A stretch of DNA of 6,415 nucleotides, taken from positions 1-6,415 of the forward strand of contig JAEURL010000672.1 of the NCBI GenBank assembly GCA_016789165.1, in the 5' to 3' direction. This DNA comes from Anaerolineales bacterium. GTDB lineage: Bacteria; Chloroflexota; Anaerolineae; Anaerolineales; UBA6663. Below the pieces are notes generated by a model. It made no database searches, was not told the origin of the DNA, and saw only the letters and a list, made by a program, of their open reading frames with translations. The position numbers and the translations under genes are program-made. Of this stretch, positions 1-5,198 are shown one piece after another. Numbering within the stretch: position 1 is the first letter of the stretch; each line of letters begins with the position of its first letter.

Positions 1-709
1 TGCCGGCCGGGTCGCCGCAGCGCCGCGCGCCAGCCTCGCCGTACCAGGGGTTGCCGCTGACAGGCGTGCCGTCGGCGTTGACGCGCAGGATCTTGCCGGC
101 CAGGGTGTTCCGCTGGCGGGCCAGGCTGCCGCCGGTCCCCGAATCGCCGACCGAGATGTACAGGTAGCCGTCCTGGCCGAAGTTCAGGTCGCCGCCGTTG
201 TGGTTGCCGTTGAGAGAGGGGATGTTGTCCACCAGCACGGTCTGCGTGGCGGTCAGGACGGTGTTGCCGGACATCTGGAAGCGCGCCACGCGGTTGACGG
301 GCTGAGTGGAGCCGCTGCACTGGGCGGCGCCGTTGCGGTAGGTGTAGTACAGGTAGATGTAGTTGTTGACGGCGAAATCAGGATCGACCGCGAGGCCCAG
401 TAAGCCGCGCTCGAAGTTGGAGCAGATCTGGCTGCTGGCGAAGGTGAGGGCCGTGCCCAGCGCGGCGCCGGCCAGCGTGTAGACGCGCAGCGCGCCGCTC
501 TGGGTGGTCACCAGCAGGCGGTTATCGGGCGTGAAAGCCAGCGCGGTGGGCCCGCCGATGTTATCGGCCAGCAGATTGTCCGTGAAGCCGGCCGGCACGG
601 TTTGCGCGCCGGCCTGGGCTGAAACCGCGGCCGGGGCGCTGCCGCCCAGGGTCACGAGCAGCACGGCCAGACTCAAGCACAGGCGCGGCCAGACAGTGCG
701 GAGCAACAT
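1..709 (-). CDS. Secreted PQQ-type glucose/sorbosone dehydrogenase-like beta-propeller (N-terminal part; 3' end outside window)
   Basis: Reading leftward from the ATG at 707-709 there are 236 codons without a stop before the window ends. Residues 1-32 form a signal peptide: Arg4 and Arg9, a hydrophobic core (LCLSLAVLLVTL), then an Ala-rich region ending near AVSAQA, so the protein is exported. The mature part has hallmarks of the glucose/sorbosone dehydrogenase (GSDH) family: GLLGLAVDPDF (102-112), the stretch from NHNGGDLNFG through YLYISVGD (169-189), and GKILRVNADGTP (205-216). In PQQ-dependent soluble glucose dehydrogenase the equivalent histidine is the catalytic base; here it would be His170. 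Family members oxidise sugars or related alcohols with PQQ outside the membrane, but many are uncharacterised, so the substrate is unknown. Cys96, Cys131 and Cys231 could form disulphides. The start is supported by AAAGGG just upstream and by the signal peptide beginning at once. Family assignment is secure; PQQ use is inferred. Confidence 0.88.
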   Translation of the reverse strand, partial: MLLRTVWPRLCLSLAVLLVTLGGSAPAAVSAQAGAQTVPAGFTDNLLADNIGGPTALAFTPDNRLLVTTQSGALRVYTLAGAALGTALTFASSQICSNFERGLLGLAVDPDFAVNNYIYLYYTYRNGAAQCSGSTQPVNRVARFQMSGNTVLTATQTVLVDNIPSLNGNHNGGDLNFGQDGYLYISVGDSGTGGSLARQRNTLAGKILRVNADGTPVSGNPWYGEAGARRCGDPAG

Positions 710-715
710 GGGAGG

Positions 716-721
716 CCCTTT
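716..721 (-). promoter_or_regulatory. Ribosome binding site of the GSDH-like gene
   Basis: On the minus strand AAAGGG lies 6 nt before the ATG at 709. It is a moderate Shine-Dalgarno match and supports that start over downstream alternatives. Confidence 0.5.
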
Positions 722-819
722 CAGGAACAGCGCGGTTGGGTAGGCCTGATTGTCGCCGCGCCGGCCCAGGCGGGGAATACGGAATTTTGCGGAAGGGCCG
801 GCCATAATCTCTGGGCGGG

Positions 820-840
820 CCGGCGGCGGGGATTCGCCGG
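820..840 (-). terminator. GC hairpin just downstream of the 78-residue membrane protein gene; possible terminator without T-tract
   Basis: On the plus strand CCGGCG (820-825) and CGCCGG (835-840) are perfect inverted repeats around a 9-nt loop. They begin 3 nt past the stop codon at 844-846. No run of T follows on the minus strand, so it is not a canonical intrinsic terminator. In DNA this GC-rich a 6-bp stem can arise by chance. The rest of the 710-843 gap holds the upstream region of the GSDH-like gene, where I find no convincing promoter. Confidence 0.25.
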
Positions 841-843
841 AGA

Positions 844-1080
844 TCAGTCCCGGTTGTCGAGCCAGCGGCTCAGCCATTCAAAGCCGTTGGCTACCAGCAC
901 CACCAGGCCGGCCACGGCCGCGCCGCCGGCCATGCAGGTGAGGCCGGTGGCCAGCCCGCCCACGCCGTAAAAGGCCAGGATCAGGCCGCCGCCCACGCCG
1001 AACAGCAGCAGAAAAAAGCCGATCAGCAGGTTGCGGTCGGTCTGGCGCTGGTAGCGGCGGAGGTCGGTCGGGTCGGGCAT
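844..1080 (-). CDS. Small two-helix membrane protein of unknown function (78 aa)
   Basis: I cannot give this protein a function. The N-terminus (residues 1-16) is polar and rich in Arg, Asp and Gln (LRRYQRQTDRN). Two hydrophobic segments follow, about 18-39 (LLIGFFLLLFGVGGGLILAF) and 43-65 (Ala/Gly/Leu/Val-rich). A charged C-terminal tail contains three tryptophan or phenylalanine residues and ends in Asp-Asn-Arg-Asp. This suggests a hairpin-like inner-membrane protein with both ends on the same side. It looks like a real gene: the codons strongly favour G or C at the third position, and hydrophobic and polar blocks are cleanly separated. I recall similar short proteins in Chloroflexota genomes but cannot name a family. 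Its start codon is 88 bp from that of thrC on the other strand. No Shine-Dalgarno sequence is visible in its C-rich leader. It may be co-transcribed with the GSDH-like gene 134 bp downstream, but nothing proves this. Confidence 0.7.
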   Translation of the reverse strand: MPDPTDLRRYQRQTDRNLLIGFFLLLFGVGGGLILAFYGVGGLATGLTCMAGGAAVAGLVVLVANGFEWLSRWLDNRD

Positions 1081-1124
1081 GGGAGTGAGGCGGGGAGTTG
1101 AGAATGGGCGATGGCTGTCGATTG

Positions 1125-1130
1125 ATTGTA
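1125..1130 (-). promoter_or_regulatory. Possible -10 element (TACAAT) for the 78-aa membrane protein gene
   Basis: On the minus strand TACAAT differs from TATAAT at one base and lies 44 bp before the ATG at 1080. Transcription would start near 1118, leaving a leader of about 38 nt. No -35 element is recognisable at 16-18 bp. It is supported only by the one hexamer in otherwise very GC-rich DNA. Confidence 0.35.
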
Positions 1131-1152
1131 CCGCGGCCGGCCGCCGGCCCCC

Positions 1153-1161
1153 TGCTATAAT
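1153..1161 (+). promoter_or_regulatory. Extended -10 promoter of thrC, giving a leaderless mRNA
   Basis: TGCTATAAT is a perfect extended -10 element (TGN followed by TATAAT at 1156-1161). Only 7 nt separate the hexamer from the thrC ATG at 1169, so the expected transcription start falls on or right next to the A of the ATG. No Shine-Dalgarno sequence could fit. No good -35 element is present at normal spacing (TTGATT at 1122 and TTGTAC at 1126 are too far away), which is tolerated by extended -10 promoters. The arrangement also fixes the translation start. Confidence 0.72.
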
Positions 1162-1168
1162 CGCGCCG

Positions 1169-2221
1169 ATGCCCCACCAAGGCCTGATCCACCGTTATCG
1201 CGACTTCATCCATCTGCCGGCCGGCGCCGTGCCCGTCACCCTGCTGGAAGGCGATACGCCGCTCATCCCGGCGCCGCGACTGAGCGAGGCGCTGCAGGCC
1301 GAGGTGCTGCTCAAGTTCGAGGGCCTGAACCCGACCGGGTCGTTCAAGGACCGCGGCATGACGGTGGCGATGACCGCCGCCGCCGCGCAAGGGGCCCGGG
1401 CCTGCATCTGCGCCTCCACCGGCAACACCGCCGCCTCGGCCGCGGCCTACGCCGCCCGCGCCGGCCTGGGCTGCCTGGTGCTCATCCCGGAGGGCAAGGT
1501 GGCGGCCGGCAAACTGGCCGGGGCCGTGGCCTACGGCGCGCAGGTGATCCAGATCAAGGGCTCCTTCGACGAGGCGCTGACGCTGGTCCGCGAACTCTCC
1601 GAAAAGCGCCCGATTGCGCTGGTCAACTCAATCAACCCCTTCCGGCTGGAGGGCCAGAAGACGGCGGCCTTCGAGCTGTGCGACGCGCTGGGCCGCGCGC
1701 CGGACTGGGTCTGCCTGCCGGTGGGCAACGCCGGCAACATCACGGCCTACTGGAAGGGCTTCGTGGAGTACCACCTGGCCGGCTACGCCGAGAGCCTGCC
1801 GCAGCTGCTGGGCGTGCAGGCGGCCGGCGCGGCGCCGCTGGTGCTGGGCCACGCCGTGGATCAGCCCGAGACCGTGGCCACGGCCATCCGCATCGGCCGG
1901 CCGGCGCGCGGCGAGGAGGCCCTGGAGGCGGCCGAGGAGTCCGGCGGCCAGATCATGGCCGTCAGCGACGACGAAATCCTGGCCATGCAGAAGCGGCTGG
2001 CCGCCGAGGGCGTGTGGTGCGAGCCGGCCTCGGCCGCCGGCGCCGCCGGGCTTTATAAGGAAGTGACCGAGGGCCGGCTGGCCGACCGCGTGCGCGGCAA
2101 GACCGTGGTGTGCGTGGTCACGGGCCACGGCCTCAAGGACCCGGACAGCGTCACCGCCCATTTCCCGGCCCCCCAAATCATCCCCGCGCAGCTCAGCGCG
2201 CTGACGGCGCTGCTGGACTGA
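1169..2221 (+). CDS. thrC: Threonine synthase
   Basis: This PLP enzyme converts O-phospho-L-homoserine and water to L-threonine and phosphate, the last step of threonine synthesis, in the cytoplasm. The 350-residue length fits the short bacterial ThrC type. N-terminal LLEGDTPLIPAPRL (25-38) and KFEGLNPTGSFKDRGM (49-64) are typical, with Lys60 of GSFKDRG as the predicted PLP-binding lysine. CASTGNTAASAAAYAARAG (81-99) follows. The glycine loop VGNAGN (185-190) should hold the cofactor phosphate. EPASAAG (285-291) and VTGHGLKDPD (317-326) complete the fold-type II pattern. I chose the ATG at 1169, not the in-frame ATG at 1079, because the 30 extra residues do not resemble ThrC and the promoter lies inside that stretch. 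No other threonine-pathway gene is in the window, so it appears to be a single-gene unit. It converges with the serine hydrolase gene, 9 bp from stop to stop. Confidence 0.96.
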   Translation: MPHQGLIHRYRDFIHLPAGAVPVTLLEGDTPLIPAPRLSEALQAEVLLKFEGLNPTGSFKDRGMTVAMTAAAAQGARACICASTGNTAASAAAYAARAGLGCLVLIPEGKVAAGKLAGAVAYGAQVIQIKGSFDEALTLVRELSEKRPIALVNSINPFRLEGQKTAAFELCDALGRAPDWVCLPVGNAGNITAYWKGFVEYHLAGYAESLPQLLGVQAAGAAPLVLGHAVDQPETVATAIRIGRPARGEEALEAAEESGGQIMAVSDDEILAMQKRLAAEGVWCEPASAAGAAGLYKEVTEGRLADRVRGKTVVCVVTGHGLKDPDSVTAHFPAPQIIPAQLSALTALLD

Positions 2222-2224
2222 ACA

Positions 2225-2241
2225 GCCGGCTCAGGGCCGGC
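2225..2241. terminator. Short GC hairpin between convergent genes; possible bidirectional terminator lacking T-tracts
   Basis: GCCGGC (2225-2230) and GCCGGC (2236-2241) can pair around a 5-nt loop, in the tiny gap between the thrC stop (2219-2221) and the stop of the convergent serine hydrolase gene (2231-2233). The stem overlaps the last codons of the latter. No T-run follows on either strand. Because GCCGGC is self-complementary and very common in this window, chance is a serious alternative. Confidence 0.25.
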
Positions 2242-3436
2242 CGAAGAGCTGCTTGTCCAGGAGCGTGCTGATCTCCTGCACGTTCGCGTCCCCTTCATTG
2301 CTCAACACGATAATGGTCGCCCGGCTGTCCGGGTAGCGCGTGATGACGGTCGCGAAGCCCTCGATGCCGCCGCTGTGCTGCCAGATGGTCTGGCCTGGGG
2401 CTTGGAGGATGCCCCAGCCATAGCTATACCCCCAGCCGCCGCTGTCCGGGATGGGGGCCGGCGCCGTGGTGAGTTTGTCCAGATAGGCGCGCGGCACCAG
2501 CCGCTCGGTGTACAGCGCTTGATCCCATTGATAAAGATCGGTCACAGTCGAATACAACGCGCCGGCCGCATACGGGATCGACATATCGATGTAATCGGCC
2601 GGCAGGGAGGAATACTGGTCGTTGTAGCCGACAGCCACGCCGTCGGCGTTGTGGTCATAGCCGGTGTTGCTCAAGCCCAAGGGCTCAATGATCGCCTGGC
2701 GCAGAAAGGCCGCATAGGTTTGGCCGGTAACCCGCTCGATGACCCAGCCTAGCACGGCGTAGCCGGAATTGCTGTACCGCCAACCCTGACCCGGCGGGAA
2801 ATCAAGCGGCAGATCCTGAAAACGGGCCAGGAGCTGGGCCGGCGCGACCGGCGTCGCCCGCTGCGCTAAGTAATCGGGCAGCGCGGTGTAATTGGGGAGG
2901 CCCGAGGTATGGGTCAGCAGGTGTGCCAGGGTGATCGCCTGCCAGGCCGCTGGACAGTCGTCCAGGTAACGGCACACGGAGTCGGCCGCCGTGAGTTGGC
3001 CCCGCGCCTCCAGGATGAGGATCGCCATGGCCGTGAATTGCTTGGTGAGGGAGCCCAGCCGGAAGCGGGTCTCTGGCGTGTTCCCGATATGTTTCTCGCG
3101 ATCCGCCAGGCCGTATCCGTGGCTGAAAAGCACCTGACCCTGGTTGGCCACCAGCACGGCCCCGCTGAAGAGCCCTTTCTGACCCAAGTCCGCCAGCCAC
3201 GCTTCCAGATCCGCCACGACCTCTTCCGGAATGGCGGTCGGCGTGAGCGATACCGGCGTGGCGGTGGCCGGCGGCGGTGTGGCGGTTGGCGGCGCGCTGG
3301 TCAGGGTGGGAAGCGGCGGCGGCGAGGGCGCGGCGCGTTCGTCGGCGGCTTCAGGGGCTGATGCCGGGGCCGCGCAGGCCGCCATCGCGAACACAGCTCC
3401 ACAGGCAGCCAGGCGGGAAATCAGGTTGAGGCGCAT
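2231..3436 (-). CDS. Exported lipoprotein-like serine hydrolase, beta-lactamase class C / PBP-like family
   Basis: A 401-residue member of the beta-lactamase (class C)/PBP4*/esterase family. Residues 1-20 form a signal sequence ending in FAMAAC, a passable lipobox with Cys21 as the lipidated residue (Met at -3 is not ideal). A Pro/Thr/Ala-rich linker (about 37-70) then tethers the catalytic domain (about 71-401) outside the membrane. The active-site motifs are complete: Ser129-Leu-Thr-Lys132 with the nucleophile Ser129, Tyr221-Ser-Asn223, and His354-Ser-Gly356 in place of KTG. LLTHTSGLPNY (173-183) and the PGQGWRYSNSGY region (215-226) are characteristic. Cys155 and Cys161 are close enough to form a disulphide. 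Members include D,D-peptidases, D-aminopeptidases, esterases and true beta-lactamases. The sequence does not choose among them, so an antibiotic-resistance role should not be assumed. A TTGATA/TAAAGT promoter lies upstream; the ribosome binding site (GGGA, 6 nt before the ATG) is weak. Confidence 0.93.
   Translation of the reverse strand: MRLNLISRLAACGAVFAMAACAAPASAPEAADERAAPSPPPLPTLTSAPPTATPPPATATPVSLTPTAIPEEVVADLEAWLADLGQKGLFSGAVLVANQGQVLFSHGYGLADREKHIGNTPETRFRLGSLTKQFTAMAILILEARGQLTAADSVCRYLDDCPAAWQAITLAHLLTHTSGLPNYTALPDYLAQRATPVAPAQLLARFQDLPLDFPPGQGWRYSNSGYAVLGWVIERVTGQTYAAFLRQAIIEPLGLSNTGYDHNADGVAVGYNDQYSSLPADYIDMSIPYAAGALYSTVTDLYQWDQALYTERLVPRAYLDKLTTAPAPIPDSGGWGYSYGWGILQAPGQTIWQHSGGIEGFATVITRYPDSRATIIVLSNEGDANVQEISTLLDKQLFGRP
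3227..3328 (-). repeat. Low-complexity DNA coding for a Pro/Thr/Ala linker
   Basis: This stretch encodes residues 37-70 of the serine hydrolase, almost entirely Pro, Thr, Ala, Ser, Leu and Val with short irregular TATP/PPP units. On the plus strand it appears as G-rich runs of GGCGGTGTGGCGG type. It is a flexible spacer between the membrane anchor and the enzyme domain, as in many lipoproteins. Repeat units are imperfect, so this is compositional bias and not a tandem array. Confidence 0.7.
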
Positions 3437-3463
3437 GGCGGTTCCCGTGTGATTGAGGACAAC

Positions 3464-3475
3464 CCGGCCGGCCGG
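3464..3475. repeat. 12-bp perfect palindrome (three CCGG units) in the serine hydrolase leader
   Basis: CCGG repeated three times without interruption lies 28 bp before the serine hydrolase start codon and downstream of its predicted promoter, so it would be in the 5' leader. It could act as an operator or form a hairpin in RNA, but it may also simply reflect the excess of CCGG-containing words in this DNA. Confidence 0.4.
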
Positions 3476-3504
3476 AGACCACAGCCCGCCGGGACGTGGG
3501 CCTC

Positions 3505-3533
3505 ACTTTACCTCTGCCGGTCAGCGGTATCAA
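3505..3533 (-). promoter_or_regulatory. Predicted sigma70-type promoter of the serine hydrolase gene
   Basis: On the minus strand TTGATA (3528-3533; five of six matches to TTGACA) is followed after exactly 17 bp by TAAAGT (3505-3510; four of six matches to TATAAT). Transcription would start near 3498, giving a leader of about 60 nt before the ATG at 3436. The spacing and the good -35 box make it the best promoter candidate in the 3437-3678 divergent gap. I found no comparably good plus-strand promoter there for the FAD-linked oxidase. Confidence 0.5.
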
Positions 3534-3666
3534 TGGGCTTGCCGCCCGGCCGCGCCATAAACCCGGCCAAGGCCCCAGACTCGTTCCGACAAAAGTAGGA
3601 TGAAGGCGCTCCGCTTGGGCGATATCGTACTGCCACGTTTGACGCATCTAGCCGGCCTGATTGTTC

Positions 3667-3672
3667 AAGGAG
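3667..3672 (+). promoter_or_regulatory. Strong ribosome binding site of the FAD-linked oxidase gene
   Basis: AAGGAG lies 6 nt before the ATG at 3679. It is the best Shine-Dalgarno sequence in the window and decides the start against the in-frame TTG at 3661, which lies upstream of it. Confidence 0.8.
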
Positions 3673-3678
3673 CCCTTC

Positions 3679-5091
3679 ATGCTGACCACCTCCATCGTCC
3701 CCGCCAGCAGCACGTCCGCGGCCGATCTTAGCCGGCTGCAGGCCCGCTTGCGGGGCGCGCTCATCGCCCCCGATCACGCCCGCTATGACGAAGCCCGGCG
3801 CGCCTTCAACCTGGCCAACACTCAGCGGCCGGCCCTGATCGTGGAAGCGCTGAGCGCGGCCGACGTGGCGGAAGCGGTCCGCTTCGCGTGGGAGGCCAAC
3901 CTGGGTGTGGCCATCCAATCCACCGGGCACGGTGCCCAGCCGGCGGACGGCGCCCTGCTGATTCTCACCCACCTGATGAAGGGCGTGCAGATCAACGCCC
4001 AGGCGCGCACCGCTTGGGTGGAGGCCGGCGTGCAGTGGGGCGAGGTGCTGGCGCCGGCCCAGGCGGCCGGCCTGGCGCCGCTGCTCGGCTCCTCGCCCGG
4101 CGTGGGCGTGGTGGGCTACACCTTGGGCGGCGGCCTGGGCTGGCTGGCGCGCAAGTACGGCCTGGCCGCCGACAGCGTGCGCGCCTTTGAGGTGGTCACG
4201 GCCGATGGGCGCGTGCGCCGCGCCAGCGCCGTCGAGAACGCCGATCTGTTCTGGGCCCTGCGCGGCGGCGGCGGCAGCTTCGGCGTGGTGACCGGCATGG
4301 AAATCCAGCTCTACCCGGTGACCACGGTCTTCGGCGGCAACCTGATCTACCCGCTGGAGCTGGCGCCGGAGGTCTTGGCCCGCTATCGCCGCTGGATCGC
4401 GCAGGCGCCGGAGGCGCTGACCTCGTCGGTGCTGATCATGAATTTCCCGCCCCTGCCGGCGGTGCCGGAATTCCTGCGCGGCAAATCGGCCGTGATCGTC
4501 CGCGGCCTGTACTGCGGCCCGGTCGCCGAGGGCGAGGCCCTGCTGCGCGAGTGGCTGGAGTGGCAGGCGCCGCTGGCCAACCTGTGGCGGGCCATGCCCT
4601 TCAGCGAAGTCGCCTCGGTCAGCAATGACCCCCTGGATCCGGTGCCGGCCTACAACACGGGCGCCTGGCTGCGCGGCCTGAGCGACACGTCCATCGACGC
4701 CATCATCGAGTATGGCGCCGCCCGGCCCGGCCGCGCGGCCCCGATCTTCGTCGAAGTGCGCCACATCGGCGGGGCGCTGGGGCGTGTGGCCCGCGAGGCC
4801 AACGCCTTCGGGAACCGCGACGCCGAGCTGCTGTTGAGCGTGGCGGCGATGGCGCCCACCCCGGAGGTCCGCCGGCTGGTGGAGAGCCACGCCCAGCAGC
4901 TCAAGCAGGCCCTGGCGCCGGACCTGACTGGCGGGGTGTACATGAACTTCCTGGAGCGCGAAGAGGCCCGGGCCCGCACCCGTGACGCCTACCGGCCCGA
5001 GAACTACCGCCGGCTGCGCGCGCTCAAGGCGCAGTTCGATCCTGACAACCTGTTCCGCTTCGGTTTCAACATCCCGCCGACGGAGGCCTAA
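3679..5091 (+). CDS. FAD-linked oxidase, berberine-bridge-enzyme-like, mono-covalent type (470 aa)
   Basis: A cytoplasmic flavoprotein of the VAO/BBE-like family (FAD_binding_4 domain about 48-215, BBE domain about 420-466); no signal peptide. RPALIVEALSAADVAEAVRFA (50-70) begins the FAD-binding domain. STGHG (81-85) carries His84, the expected attachment point of the FAD 8-alpha-methyl group. In BBE itself a cysteine in GxCPTVGVGG makes a second link to FAD; here the matching stretch GSSPGVGVVG (137-146) has Ser139, so only one covalent bond is expected, as in 6-hydroxy-D-nicotine oxidase. GGGLGWLARKYGLAADSV (150-167) and ALRGGGGSFGVVT (193-205) are further family signatures. The C-terminus shows YMNF (421-424) and FDPDNLF (453-459). 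Such enzymes oxidise sugars, alkaloids or polyketide-like compounds using O2 or another acceptor; the substrate cannot be read from sequence. The gene is followed on the same strand by a second flavoenzyme gene. Confidence 0.92.
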   Translation: MLTTSIVPASSTSAADLSRLQARLRGALIAPDHARYDEARRAFNLANTQRPALIVEALSAADVAEAVRFAWEANLGVAIQSTGHGAQPADGALLILTHLMKGVQINAQARTAWVEAGVQWGEVLAPAQAAGLAPLLGSSPGVGVVGYTLGGGLGWLARKYGLAADSVRAFEVVTADGRVRRASAVENADLFWALRGGGGSFGVVTGMEIQLYPVTTVFGGNLIYPLELAPEVLARYRRWIAQAPEALTSSVLIMNFPPLPAVPEFLRGKSAVIVRGLYCGPVAEGEALLREWLEWQAPLANLWRAMPFSEVASVSNDPLDPVPAYNTGAWLRGLSDTSIDAIIEYGAARPGRAAPIFVEVRHIGGALGRVAREANAFGNRDAELLLSVAAMAPTPEVRRLVESHAQQLKQALAPDLTGGVYMNFLEREEARARTRDAYRPENYRRLRALKAQFDPDNLFRFGFNIPPTEA

Positions 5092-5119
5092 GGCCCGCCC
5101 GTTCTCGTTCACCCAACCG

Positions 5120-5164
5120 CAGCGGGGACCCTCGACCAGGAACACCGGTCCGGGGTCCCCGTTG
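5120..5164 (+). other. Long hairpin in the gap between the two flavoenzyme genes; possible terminator, attenuator or processing site
   Basis: CGGGGACCC (5123-5131) and GGGTCCCCG (5153-5161) pair perfectly over 9 bp. The stem extends outward with a G-T wobble (5122/5162), A-T (5121/5163) and C-G (5120/5164), and inward by a T-G wobble (5132/5152). After a C-C mismatch, GACC (5134-5137) pairs with GGTC (5147-5150), leaving a 9-nt loop. It lies in the 107-nt gap (5092-5198), 29 nt after the oxidase stop and 34 nt before the next ATG. No T-run follows on either strand, so a classic Rho-independent terminator is unlikely. It could be a T-less terminator, an mRNA-stabilising 3' structure, or a processing site tuning the two genes. 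Confidence 0.6.
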
Positions 5165-5198
5165 CCGTCCCGCTCCGTCAGCAGAAGTGAGTGCCCGC

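Noticed and set aside
200..743. Short plus-strand open frames opposite the GSDH-like gene
   Set aside because: They show no known motif, and the minus strand encodes a signal peptide and GSDH signature motifs in one uninterrupted frame.
803..808. CATAAT on the plus strand as a possible -10 box
   Set aside because: No -35 element at suitable spacing and no plus-strand gene follows until thrC, which has its own promoter.
1079..1168. Upstream in-frame ATG giving thrC 30 more residues
   Set aside because: The extra residues do not resemble ThrC, the perfect extended -10 lies within them, and the ATG overlaps the start codon of the divergent membrane protein gene.
1126..2176. Long Arg/Gly/Ala-rich frames on both strands within thrC
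   Set aside because: They follow from the third-position G/C bias of thrC; no family motif is present.
2231..3436. Calling the serine hydrolase a beta-lactamase resistance gene
   Set aside because: SxxK, YxN and HxG are shared by peptidases and esterases of the same family, and nothing in the context points to antibiotic resistance.
3351..3647. A 98-codon minus-strand frame spanning the serine hydrolase leader and start
   Set aside because: It overlaps the signal-peptide coding region in another frame, contains the predicted promoter, and has no family resemblance.
5153..5178. Resemblance of the sequence around GTCCCCGTTGCCGTCCC to T-box leader elements
   Set aside because: The conserved T-box order (specifier region, GGTGGNACCGCG, antiterminator, terminator with T-run) is absent, and the downstream gene is a flavoenzyme, not an amino-acid gene.
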